A stretch of 64,000 bases of DNA from Colwellia sp. MB02u-6 (GTDB taxonomy: Bacteria > Pseudomonadota > Gammaproteobacteria > Enterobacterales > Alteromonadaceae): contig NZ_JACGVG010000038.1 in NCBI RefSeq assembly GCF_014077095.1, positions 1-64,000 on the forward strand. The letters run 5' to 3'. The notes under the pieces were generated by a model that did not search any database, was not told where the DNA came from, and saw only the letters and a list, made by a program, of their open reading frames with translations. Numbering within the stretch: the stretch's first letter is position 1; the number at the start of each line of letters is the position of its first letter. Shown one piece after another: positions 22,398 to 30,987 of this stretch. Made by a program: the position numbers and the translations under genes.

Positions 22398-25141
22398 TCC
22401 TTATTTTTTTGTAAATCTTTGATAATACGTTCTTCAAATTTTTTGGTAATTGACATTGATTCAAGCAAGCCTAATAAGTCATAGTTTAAGTTCAAGTTCA
22501 GATTCACATCGTTATCTATGTCTGGGTTTTGGCCTTTGATCACGGTTTTTAATAACATATAGCCGTCATCTGCCATTGAAATATCAGAAGACAACTGATG
22601 ATAGTGCAAGTTCTGTAAGGCATCAAACGCTAACTTTAACTGGCTGTTATTCGCTTTTAGCTCAGCTACCGCTGGATTATTTATCACCTGAATAAGGCCA
22701 TTAGTCACATTATGCAGTTCGCCTTTTCCCATAGTATACTTTTCGCCATCATAACTAATAGGCAACTGGCCTGATATGTTTCCGGTCACTACAATACCTT
22801 GCTTTTTGTCTAGCGCCAACACCTGCTCTAAGTCTATACTAGTTAACTGAACGTCAACTGAATGGCCATGCTTAAGTGGCCATTGAATTTTTGGAATGGC
22901 AAAGCTACCACCTAATATATCACCTTTGACTTTTGTCGCTGATATTGTAAAGTCTTTTTCATAACTCAAACGGGTATTAACGGAGAGTTTTGATATCGGT
23001 GTTGGGATATCTATCAATGCAATCGTTAGGTTTTCTTTTCGTTCTTTAGATACATCATCAGGCGTGGTTAACTTACCCGCTAAAAATTGAAAGTTTTGCT
23101 GCCAATTAAGCTCTTGTAACCAAATGCCATCTACTTCACCGCTGACTGATGTCATCGCTATTGATATGGCTAGTGGAGTTTTTTCAAAATATGTTAAATC
23201 AGTTACCTGACCTTCTACGCTGTAGCTCAGTTTTCCTTTAACTAAGGCTATTTTTGTTGGTAATTGAAGGTTTAGAGAAAGTAGGTCAGTTAACTGTAAC
23301 GCTTCAGCGGTTAAGGTGATGTAAGGTTTAGTTACTGCGCCCAAGATTGTTAAATTTCCTAGCGGTACATTATCGGCAGTGGCCGTAGCATTTATTTGAA
23401 TGTTATTTAAATTACCGGCAATAGTACTGCTTAGCGCTAATTTTTTGACTACAATCATTTCACCCACACGCAATTTTTCAGCCTGACTTTTCACTTTTAG
23501 ATTTAAGTTAATGACACGCTTCCCTTGAATGTGCGCCTTATTGTTAACTTGTACAGGGTTTTGACCTTGCATAGCGGTTTGTTGTTGAATCGGGTGGTGT
23601 ATTTTTACACTGCCTTGTATTTTCGTGGCTAATATCTTGATCGATAATAATTTTTTATCTGCTGTTTTTTTATTTGTCGACATGGCGATGTTGTTGCTAG
23701 TAAACGATGAGTTTTCATCAAGGTTTATTATTGTTTGCGCGTGGTTTTGGCTAATAGAACCTTGCAGCTTGACTATAACCGGTGCATCAGTGAAATTATT
23801 AATGCTTGAGAGTAACAATGGGCTAGCAAGTTTAAAATTTAGTTGTGCCAATAGTGGACTTTGTTTTGCTGGGTCTTCTGTTACTGGATTATTGTGGCGA
23901 CTTAGGTCACCGTTGAGATAATGCTTTAGGTTAAAGGCCAGGTTATCTAAGTTCAGTTGATGCACTTGCTGAGCCCTTTCTGCCTTTATGGCTATAGCTG
24001 ATAACGACAGCTGCTGATCGTTTAGGTTAAAAGCTAATTTTCCTTTTGGCTGAAAATTTAATTGCTCAACTGGGTTGTCTTTTAGTAGGCTGATGAGTAA
24101 AGGTGATAGTGCATTGTTGTTTAAGTAATCAATCAGGTGTGGGTGACTATATTGCAACTGCAAGCTGTTGTTATGTTGAAACTCAACTGTAAGTTCAGCA
24201 TGTCTGTTAAGCGCTTTATCTTCCCTGCTTAAGTTAGCCGTGTTTAAGTTAACTTTGCTGTGCAGATTAAGCGCGCCGGAGAGTTCAAGAGGTCCACTCG
24301 CTTTAATACCTTGAGCAGCAACAAGTGAAAAGTTTTTCAATTGCCAGTTTAAGATTAATTGTCCTGCTTGATAATTTAATAAGCTATAAAACTCACCGCT
24401 AGTATTAAGCGAGCCTAAAAATTTTATTATTGCAGGCGCTAGCGGTAGTTTATGTGCAAGTAAAAACTGTTTTAATGGGGTTAACTGACCAGATACTTTT
24501 AAGTCCAAGAGAGCTTTTTTATGCTGGTTAGTATTTGATAAATCAACAGATAATAAAACGTTATGCTGAAGATTTTTTAATGAAAACGCTAAGGTATCTT
24601 CTATAAAGGAAAATTGGCCTGTATAAGGTGCTTTTTGTTCGCCATTATTGCTATTTATTGTGCCGCTATTTTCCTTTGAGAAAGGCGAATAACTTAACGC
24701 TGCCACCTGAATATTAAAAGGTAACTTAAGCTGTTCAAGTTGCGTTAAATAAGTCTTTAGCTGTGCTGTTAACCTTGCCGGGTTATTTTTTTTCGGACTA
24801 CTTTTGAATAGTGTAAGCAAGTCTGCTCTGCCTTTGACCGTTATTGATGCAACATCGATACGTTTAATTTTTTGCTCAGCAGCTAATGCCAAGGTTATTG
24901 TTATATCTTCAATATTGATATCTGCTTGCGGTATTTGCAGGCATAAGTGACTTATCGCCAGCTTTAAATCTGTGGTGAAGTGAAAGTCTAGACAGGTGAT
25001 TTTTGCGTCATATAACGCCAATTCATCGTGACTAAAGTTTTGTACAATAGCAACGCGGGCAAAATAGAGTAAAAAGAGGCTAGTCATAATAGTGCTTAGT
25101 ACAAGGGCAAGTGTAATTAAGCTTTTTTTTGGGAGCATCAT
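22394..25141 (-). CDS. ydbH: YdbH, AsmA-like intermembrane phospholipid transport protein
   Basis: A 915-residue protein with one N-terminal membrane anchor (LITLALVLSTIMTSLFLLYF) and a long periplasmic beta-rich chain of the AsmA-like/YdbH (dicarboxylate-transport-named) family. These proteins form a hydrophobic groove bridging the inner and outer membranes; E. coli YdbH is partly redundant with TamB and YhdP. The C-terminal region (HNVTNGLIQVINNP, AFDALQNLHYHQLSSDI) is the most family-like. It is the first gene of the ydbH-ynbE-ydbL operon. Confidence 0.88.
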   Translation of the reverse strand: MMLPKKSLITLALVLSTIMTSLFLLYFARVAIVQNFSHDELALYDAKITCLDFHFTTDLKLAISHLCLQIPQADINIEDITITLALAAEQKIKRIDVASITVKGRADLLTLFKSSPKKNNPARLTAQLKTYLTQLEQLKLPFNIQVAALSYSPFSKENSGTINSNNGEQKAPYTGQFSFIEDTLAFSLKNLQHNVLLSVDLSNTNQHKKALLDLKVSGQLTPLKQFLLAHKLPLAPAIIKFLGSLNTSGEFYSLLNYQAGQLILNWQLKNFSLVAAQGIKASGPLELSGALNLHSKVNLNTANLSREDKALNRHAELTVEFQHNNSLQLQYSHPHLIDYLNNNALSPLLISLLKDNPVEQLNFQPKGKLAFNLNDQQLSLSAIAIKAERAQQVHQLNLDNLAFNLKHYLNGDLSRHNNPVTEDPAKQSPLLAQLNFKLASPLLLSSINNFTDAPVIVKLQGSISQNHAQTIINLDENSSFTSNNIAMSTNKKTADKKLLSIKILATKIQGSVKIHHPIQQQTAMQGQNPVQVNNKAHIQGKRVINLNLKVKSQAEKLRVGEMIVVKKLALSSTIAGNLNNIQINATATADNVPLGNLTILGAVTKPYITLTAEALQLTDLLSLNLQLPTKIALVKGKLSYSVEGQVTDLTYFEKTPLAISIAMTSVSGEVDGIWLQELNWQQNFQFLAGKLTTPDDVSKERKENLTIALIDIPTPISKLSVNTRLSYEKDFTISATKVKGDILGGSFAIPKIQWPLKHGHSVDVQLTSIDLEQVLALDKKQGIVVTGNISGQLPISYDGEKYTMGKGELHNVTNGLIQVINNPAVAELKANNSQLKLAFDALQNLHYHQLSSDISMADDGYMLLKTVIKGQNPDIDNDVNLNLNLNYDLLGLLESMSITKKFEERIIKDLQKNKE

Positions 25142-25331
25142 CTTTGCGTATTTATTCCTTCGTCCAAGCGCTTTTGGCTTTGCTTAATCCATTTTGTACC
25201 GCTACTTTATGGCTGTTGAGTAATAGGATCAATCAAAATCATGACTTTCTCATTCATGAGCATATTTTAATTACGCTATAGAAGCGCTATGATATTGGCA
25301 TTTTTCACGCAAAGACTATAAAGAGAGACGC

Positions 25332-26009
25332 ATGTCAGCTGTTCCATTAGAACGTATTACCATAGAACCTACTTCACCCGCCACAGCCTGTGTTATCTGG
25401 TTACATGGATTAGGAGACTCAGGTGCAGGATTTTCGCCTATTGTGCCAGAACTAGGTTTGCCTAAAAACCACGCGGTACGTTTTGTGTTTCCACATGCGC
25501 CAGAGCAAGCCGTGACTATTAACCAAGGCCATGTCATGCGTTCATGGTATGACATAAAAAGTATGGATTTACATAATCGTGCTGATATGGACGGTGTGCT
25601 TAAATCTGAAGTCAAAATTCGAGCATTAATTGCAGAGCAAGTTACAGCGGGTATACCTGCAAAGAATATTATTTTAGCGGGCTTTAGCCAAGGCGGTGTG
25701 ATGAGCCTGTTTACTGGTTTGCGTTACCCTGAAAAGCTTGCAGGTATTATGGCGTTATCATGTTATTTACCTAATGCTGATGCATTACCCGAGCAACTAA
25801 GTGCGGCAAATAGTGATACAGCAATTTTGCAACAACACGGCGACAATGACGATGTTGTGCCTTTAAGTGCGGGTAAAATGGCTAATACCTTACTTAATGC
25901 GAAAAACTACCCAGTAACATGGCAAACTTATCCGATGACGCATAGTGTTCATCCAACACAAATCCGTGATATTGCCACCTGGTTAGTGGCACGTTTAAAC
26001 TTAGTGTAA
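25332..26009 (+). CDS. Carboxylesterase of the EstB / acyl-protein thioesterase family
   Basis: A 225-residue alpha/beta hydrolase. The nucleophile is S119 in GFSQGG, with D173 (HGDNDDVVP) and H204 (MTHSVHP). These keep the same spacing (54 and 85 residues) as the triad S114/D168/H199 of Pseudomonas fluorescens esterase II. WLHGLGDSG near the N-terminus forms the oxyanion region. It is a cytoplasmic esterase of broad specificity. The following 56-residue gene begins 26 bp later on the same strand and is probably co-transcribed. Confidence 0.92.
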   Translation: MSAVPLERITIEPTSPATACVIWLHGLGDSGAGFSPIVPELGLPKNHAVRFVFPHAPEQAVTINQGHVMRSWYDIKSMDLHNRADMDGVLKSEVKIRALIAEQVTAGIPAKNIILAGFSQGGVMSLFTGLRYPEKLAGIMALSCYLPNADALPEQLSAANSDTAILQQHGDNDDVVPLSAGKMANTLLNAKNYPVTWQTYPMTHSVHPTQIRDIATWLVARLNLV

Positions 26010-26035
26010 AGCTAAATCATCAAAGGGGAGATAAA

Positions 26036-26206
26036 ATGCCAGAAGTTAAGGTTAAGCTTGTTTTTGAGAAAGAAAACAAAAATAGCATACGTTTTAAAGA
26101 AGTAGCTGAGCCAGGTAAGGCTGAAGCTATGGGTAGTATCTATTTACAAAAGTGGCTTGTGGGTGATGCTAAAGCAATTGAAATTTTGGTGAAAGTTCCA
26201 GACTAG
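26036..26206 (+). CDS. Small conserved-looking protein, 56 residues, unknown
   Basis: An ATG preceded by AAAGGGGAG opens a 56-residue frame starting MPEVKVKLVFEKENKN and ending EILVKVPD. The composition is that of a small soluble beta-alpha protein: lysine- and glutamate-rich, with alternating hydrophobics at both ends. I do not recognise a family. Its ribosome site and placement after the esterase gene make a real gene likely. Confidence 0.7.
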   Translation: MPEVKVKLVFEKENKNSIRFKEVAEPGKAEAMGSIYLQKWLVGDAKAIEILVKVPD

Positions 26207-26610
26207 TGGTTTTTAATTGTTTTTTAGTTGGCGATTGCTCAGTTATTTCGACGAAACACCAAGTTTTGTAGTTAAAAGGTAGCCTTTATGAAAAAGAATG
26301 AAGACTAAGAGTACCCTGCGTTTAGGCGAAAACGAGAAGCACATTTAAGGCTCTATGCACCTAAGTCTATAAATTACAGGTGCAGCTGAAAAAGAGTTTT
26401 TAAGTAAAGCCGAAGGAAATTTAGGACCTGCCCCCCCCTTTTACTGAATGTGAAGAATAGTTCATGCCTAGTCATGGGGGGAATAAATAAAACGTTGTGT
26501 GCAGGCGATTATGCAGAATATAGAGACAAGTTCGAAAGCTAAGACGCTTGTGTTTACAACTCGCAAAGCTGCTGCGACTGAACAGCCACTAATATGGACA
26601 ATTTTTAAGT
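26207..26610. other. Degenerate intergenic region with a short open frame
   Basis: No complete gene is seen. A frame from 26511 encodes a 35-residue stub (MQNIETSSKAKTLVFTT...) that runs out of frame into the DUF2384 ORF at 26611. It may be the N-terminal stub of the same antitoxin gene after loss of its middle. A poly-C run of eight lies near 26431. Confidence 0.4.
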
Positions 26611-26820
26611 ATGATTTATGAACCTAAAGAGAGGCTTACAGCCATTACCAATAAGGCATTAGAGTTTTTCAATAATGATAATGAAGCCACCCAACGCTGG
26701 TTAAATCACTCAGTTCACGGTCTTAAAAACCAGCGGCCTGTTGATATGGCTGACACGGTTGAAGATACACAAACGGTATTAAACCTAATAGGTTGCTTAG
26801 AACAGGGGATGTTTGTCTAA
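26611..26820 (+). pseudogene. MbcA/ParS/Xre-type antitoxin toxin-binding domain, stranded remnant
   Basis: The 69 residues match the DUF2384 C-terminal domain of Xre/MbcA/ParS antitoxins: ALEFFNNDNEATQRWL, then GLKNQRPVDMADTVED and LIGCLEQGMFV. The usual N-terminal Xre-like helix-turn-helix is missing and no RES-domain toxin follows. Downstream sequence turns into an IS-end-like stretch after about 50 bp. I treat it as a truncated TA locus; it might still be translated as a free domain. Confidence 0.65.
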
Positions 26821-26871
26821 GCAGAATATACCAGAGCCTTTCGCGTCGACAACAACTTCATCTCATTTGTA

Positions 26872-27000
26872 GTGGCCAACTGTAGTGGTCAAGTAAAACT
26901 GGATACTGATTTATATTCTAATCAGTATCTTTTCTCTGACTCATTTTGTATTCTTCTACTGTTTTGAGCTCCAAACCCATAGGTAAAAGTCTTGCAGCTC
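26872..27000. mobile_element. Possible insertion sequence end
   Basis: TGTAGTGGCCAAC and TGTAGTGGTCAAG occur in tandem (about 26870-26895), followed by TAAAACTGGATACTGAT, resembling an IS terminal inverted repeat. On the minus strand a short frame ending LELKTVEEYKMSQRKDTD stops just inside it, as transposase genes often do. No transposase domain can be assigned, so this is tentative. Confidence 0.4.
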
Positions 27001-27139
27001 AAGCGCTGTAGTTTTTTGTTGCGCTTGGCCTAGTTATGGTTAGTTTGTCCATAACTAGCTCAACGTAGTGCATTTTTCACCATAACAGGTTTAATAACAA
27101 TAACGGTTTCAATACTAATCCCCTTAGCAGATAAATGAA

Positions 27140-27733
27140 TTAACCCAGCTTTTGAAAGACTAATAAGCGATTGTTTGCTGGCATAGCATGATCATTTTCT
27201 AGCGATAAACCTACACTCTCCGCTAAGGCTATTATTGCCTCCATATCGCGAATAGCACTTTGGCTATCACGCTCTTTGAGCCAGATATCAAAACTGGCAT
27301 TACTCTCGCTTGTGTACTGGCCTTGATAATTAAATGGCCCATAAATACAACATTTACCCTGTTGATTTAAATGTTGTGATGCCCCACTAAAAAATGCTTG
27401 CACTAATGGCCAGCTAATAATATGCAAGGTATTTGCTGTGTATATGGCGTCAATTTTTTCAATTGGCCAAGGATGGTTTAGATCAAGTGCAATAGGGTGA
27501 AGTAAGTTACCTGCAGGATATTCTCTTAACCATTGGCTAATGCCTTGATGATTTACCAATATATCGCTAGTCTGCCAACTTAACCACGGCATGTTGGGCG
27601 CAAAAAACACTGCATGTTGGCCAGATCCTGAACCGACTTCTAACACAGTTTTACTGGCACTAAAGCTATCAGCTAGCGCAGATAAAATAGCAACTTTATT
27701 GTTCTCACAGGCTTGGGAGAAGGGTTTGTTCAT
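27140..27733 (-). CDS. DUF938 SAM-dependent methyltransferase family protein
   Basis: A 197-residue protein of the DUF938 family. The SAM-binding glycine motif VLEVGSGSGQHAVFFA is at residues ~36-51. It continues with WQTSDI, LDLNHPWP and DAIYTANTLHIISW, then YGPFNYQGQYTSESN, a hallmark of the family. Its substrate is unknown. It is followed on the same strand after a 54-bp gap by genes reading away from it; the upstream FemAB-like gene may be in the same transcript. Confidence 0.88.
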   Translation of the reverse strand: MNKPFSQACENNKVAILSALADSFSASKTVLEVGSGSGQHAVFFAPNMPWLSWQTSDILVNHQGISQWLREYPAGNLLHPIALDLNHPWPIEKIDAIYTANTLHIISWPLVQAFFSGASQHLNQQGKCCIYGPFNYQGQYTSESNASFDIWLKERDSQSAIRDMEAIIALAESVGLSLENDHAMPANNRLLVFQKLG

Positions 27734-27787
27734 GGCTGTTTACTCAATTTTTCACTCAGTTCTTTACTCATATGATTACTAGTGTGA

Positions 27788-28915
27788 CTAACAGTTTTCA
27801 TCGTTTAACTTATAAGGTAGTAGTGCTTGGCACTGGGCTTGATAAGTACGCATTTGTTGCTGTTCTTGCAAACAAAAATCTTTGATAGCAGGTTTAAAAC
27901 CCGCATGTTTGATCCAATGATATGACGTGGTTAGCTTAGGTTCAAAACCTCGGGCTATTTTATGTTCACCTTGGGTACCCGGGTGAAATAAGCTCAGTTT
28001 ATTTTCAATACAAAACTCTATGCCTTGGTAGTAACACAATTCAAAATGTAAATTGTTATAGCTCTTCGTGCAACCCCAATAGCGACCATATAAATGCTTG
28101 TCGTCAAAAAAGAACCAAGCACAAGCGATGTCTTCACCGTTACAGTTAGCGATGATCAGCAAGATATGCTCAGGTAACTTTTCTACTACTGACTTAAAAA
28201 AATCAAACGATAAATGTGGCGTATGTCCACGTTTTAAATAAGTTAGCTGATAAGTTAAATAGAAAAACTCAAGTTCTTTTTCACTAATATCTTTACCCAT
28301 AATGCGTCTAATCTCAATATTTTGTTGCGCAATTGAAAAACGTTCTTTGCGAGTGTTTTTTCTTTTTCTGGCGGTAAAGCGTGAGAGGAAATCGTCAAAG
28401 TCACGGTAGTTATAGTTTAGCCAATGAAATTGCACCGTGTTACGTTGGTAAACATCATCAGACTTTTGCTGTGTTGGTAAGCAATATAATAAGTGCCAGC
28501 TATTTAAGTTTTTATGTTGGCAATGGTGTGTTAATACCTCGAAGACATCAGCAAGGACAACATGGTTGGATAACAATTTATGGCTAGTTACCGGTGTAAA
28601 AGGTGTGGTAGCGACTAATTTAGGGTAGTAGGGCATATTATGTTTTTCATAGGCTTCGGCCCATGCCCAATCAAAAACATATTCTCCCCACGAATGGGAT
28701 TTAACATACATGGGCAGAATAGCGTTAATTTCACTTTTATCATTATCACGCAATTGTAAATGATGAGGTTGCCAACCTTGAGCACTACTAACCGATCCAC
28801 TAGTTTCTAAACACTGGAGGAATTGATAATTTGAAAACACCGACGGCTGTCGATTTAGCCGTTGCCAGTCTTGTTCAGCTATAGCTGAAATATTATTTAT
28901 GATTTCAATTTTCAA
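27788..28915 (-). CDS. GNAT / FemAB-like acyltransferase (DUF482, peptidogalycan family)
   Basis: A 375-residue protein of the DUF482 family of the GNAT superfamily. Recognisable segments are DWQRLNRQPSVFSNYQFL at the N-terminus, PMYVKSHSWGEYVFDWAWAEAY, RKRKNTRKER and CYYQGIEFCIENKLSLFHPGTQGEHKIARGF. It probably acylates an amine substrate; the physiological target is not established. The frame opens with TTG at 28915, since no in-frame ATG sits near the conserved start. It lies 54 bp upstream of the DUF938 gene. Confidence 0.85.
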   Translation of the reverse strand: MKIEIINNISAIAEQDWQRLNRQPSVFSNYQFLQCLETSGSVSSAQGWQPHHLQLRDNDKSEINAILPMYVKSHSWGEYVFDWAWAEAYEKHNMPYYPKLVATTPFTPVTSHKLLSNHVVLADVFEVLTHHCQHKNLNSWHLLYCLPTQQKSDDVYQRNTVQFHWLNYNYRDFDDFLSRFTARKRKNTRKERFSIAQQNIEIRRIMGKDISEKELEFFYLTYQLTYLKRGHTPHLSFDFFKSVVEKLPEHILLIIANCNGEDIACAWFFFDDKHLYGRYWGCTKSYNNLHFELCYYQGIEFCIENKLSLFHPGTQGEHKIARGFEPKLTTSYHWIKHAGFKPAIKDFCLQEQQQMRTYQAQCQALLPYKLNDENC

Positions 28916-29095
28916 TGATTATTCTGTTACTTAAGTTACTAATCTCTGCAGCTTAACAGATGGTTAATTTAATAGGTATAAAGCTTTTTAAGTAACTAAT
29001 GTCTGGCAATTTATGAGCAATATTTACCCGTAACAACAAATTCATATCTTTAGATTTAATTCACTTGGTATAATGTTAAAAACGTAATTAGGGTA

Positions 29096-29461
29096 ATGAA
29101 ACCAATGAGCATTGAAAAAACACTGAAGTCATTTTTAAATCAAGTTAAAGAAACACAAATAATTTGGGCGTTACAAGATAAAAACAGCGAAGATTGGGTG
29201 GTACTTGATTCAATTAACTTTGAAAACACTGAAGTTATGCCACTTTGGTCAACACAAGCACTGGCCAAAAGTCATTGTATTGAAGAGTGGGCTGATTATA
29301 TACCTGCGGCTATAACGTTAGCTGATTGGATGGAATTCTGGATTGAAGACTTACTCGAAGATGGCGTTATTATCGGTATCAATTGGCAAGAAAATGATGA
29401 GTGTTTGGAGTTAGAACTGCCTGAGTTTACTCAAGCATTGGCAGCAGTTGAAACGTTATAA
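29096..29461 (+). CDS. DUF2750 domain protein
   Basis: A 121-residue acidic cytoplasmic protein with the DUF2750 pattern: residues matching IWALQDKNSEDWVVLDS, then PLWSTQALAKSHCIEEWADY and LADWMEFWIEDLLEDG. Function is unknown. It is rich in Trp and acidic residues. It is divergent from the FemAB-like gene and followed by a large perfect hairpin. Confidence 0.82.
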   Translation: MKPMSIEKTLKSFLNQVKETQIIWALQDKNSEDWVVLDSINFENTEVMPLWSTQALAKSHCIEEWADYIPAAITLADWMEFWIEDLLEDGVIIGINWQENDECLELELPEFTQALAAVETL

Positions 29462-29517
29462 CTAGCCAAGCCAAACGGTTACGATGTTAAGCTTATAAGC
29501 GCCTACTATCGCATTAG

Positions 29518-29569
29518 TGAACACACATATTGCAATACCAATGAATTACTCTTGCAATATGTGTGTTCA
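29518..29569. repeat. 18-bp perfect inverted repeat
   Basis: Arms TGAACACACATATTGCAA and TTGCAATATGTGTGTTCA pair around a 16-nt loop. It lies 57 bp after the DUF2750 stop. No T-run follows, so it may be a non-canonical terminator, a mobile-element remnant or a protein site. Confidence 0.7.
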
Positions 29570-30061
29570 TAGCTCCCTCTAGGCAAATATTCAGTGGTTA
29601 TTATTGCCCGTTATTTATTTTTAAGCCCCAAATCCTCCTAAAGTGGCTACTTGTTTTCTCAATTCAGGTGTCATTTACTCATTTTCAGAGATTAGCTAAA
29701 CCACCTACACATAAACCACCCACACATAAAGTAACAGACTGTTTTTTAAATTTAATTCCAGTCTGTTACATTAAGTTATTAATGGTTTATATCGCTCTTT
29801 AAAATAGTCATTAAAGCCTTTGCGGTATGTTGAAGCAATAAACTTCATTTATATTTCAAAAAATCATTAGTTATATTTTAACCCTACCTTCACTAAAATA
29901 ATGAAATAGCTTTACAACTTATCGGGTCAAATTATGCAGTTACCTTTGATGCAGAGATAAAACTGTCGAACTAAAGCTGTAGAACCAAATTTATTATTTT
30001 GGCAATGAACGGGTCATACAAAATAAAGTTAAAAATTACACTTAAAAAATAGGAATAAAGC
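29570..30061. other. Intergenic region with a short direct repeat
   Basis: An open frame (29563-29802) has no ribosome site or family resemblance and is not credited. CCACCTACACATAAA and CCACCCACACATAAA repeat in tandem near 29702-29731. The region upstream of 30062 must hold the HvfX-like gene promoter. Confidence 0.45.
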
Positions 30062-30664
30062 ATGATTAAAGCAATATTGGAAAAAAGTTATAGCATATTA
30101 AATTCAACGAAAAAATTGGATTTTCTTGCGCCATTATTATTACGTTTGTATCTGGTGCCTATTTTTTGGATGGCGGGTACCACTAAAATAGAGGGTTTTG
30201 ATAATATTGTGCAATGGTTTGGTAATGACGATTGGGGCTTAGGTTTACCCTTTCCTTATATTATGGCCATTTTAGCTGTAGGTGCTGAAGTTATTGGTGC
30301 TATTGCCTTATTACTTGGCTTAGGTGTGCGCCTCATGGCTGTGCCTTTGATGTTTACTATGTTTATAGCGATGACATCTGTGCACGGACAATATGGCTGG
30401 CAAGCGATTGCAGATGCTAATGCACCATTTGCTAACGAGCGAGTAGAGGCAAGCGTTGAGAAAAAAGAAATGATTGTTTCTATTTTGCAAGAACACGGTA
30501 ACTACGAGTGGCTTACCAGTAGCGGTAATATTACTATTTTAAATAACGGCATTGAGTTCGCAGCAACTTATTTCATTATGTTATTGGCACTGTTTTTTAT
30601 TGGAAGTGGGCGCTATGTCAGCCTTGATTACTGGTTCAAACGAAAAGTATTACCAAATGCATAA
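30062..30664 (+). CDS. DoxX family membrane protein, HvfX-like
   Basis: A 200-residue protein with four hydrophobic helices and the DoxX pattern LRLYLVPIFWMAGTTKI, GAEVIGAIALLLGLGVR and FTMFIAMTSVHGQYGW. The inserted periplasmic-side segment and C-terminal NGIEFAATYFIMLLALFFIGSGRYVSLDYW match the HvfX branch, linked to copper-binding RiPP clusters (hvfABCX). No precursor peptide or HvfB/HvfC gene is present nearby, so here it stands alone. AGGAAT precedes the ATG. Being a DoxX member is secure; the HvfX subtype is likely. Confidence 0.8.
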   Translation: MIKAILEKSYSILNSTKKLDFLAPLLLRLYLVPIFWMAGTTKIEGFDNIVQWFGNDDWGLGLPFPYIMAILAVGAEVIGAIALLLGLGVRLMAVPLMFTMFIAMTSVHGQYGWQAIADANAPFANERVEASVEKKEMIVSILQEHGNYEWLTSSGNITILNNGIEFAATYFIMLLALFFIGSGRYVSLDYWFKRKVLPNA

Positions 30665-30987
30665 ATAACTTACAAAGATAAAAATACAACAATAATCGTA
30701 GAATATAATGAATTAACATAGCAAAAACTAAATTTTAAGGTGCAGCAGTTGCACTAGCTGTTGCAGGTTAACAATAATGCGACGCTTAGGATGCAGTGCT
30801 TTTAGAGTGTTGATATAAATTGCTTACCTCTTTTTACAATTTAACAACAAAGTAAGTATTGCTACCATGCTCAAATAAGACTACTTTTATTTGCAAGTAA
30901 TAGAGTTAATAACCTTCATAAACTCGTTCATATATAATGAGACAAATACCGGTAGTAAGTAAATGTTATGGAAATAAATTAACTCTT
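30665..30987. other. Intergenic region
   Basis: No gene seen. AGGTGCAGCAGTTGCA at about 30738 shares GGTGCAGCA with the operator-like arm in front of phaZ; with a single copy and no promoter geometry this may be chance. Confidence 0.4.

Noticed and set aside
29563-29802. 79-residue plus-strand frame
   Set aside because: Odd composition with a low-complexity HKPPTHK repeat and no ribosome site; overlaps the hairpin region.
30738-30767. PhaR-like site between hvfX and the COG3014 gene
   Set aside because: Only a single GGTGCAGCA match, no paired arm at the right spacing, no clear promoter.
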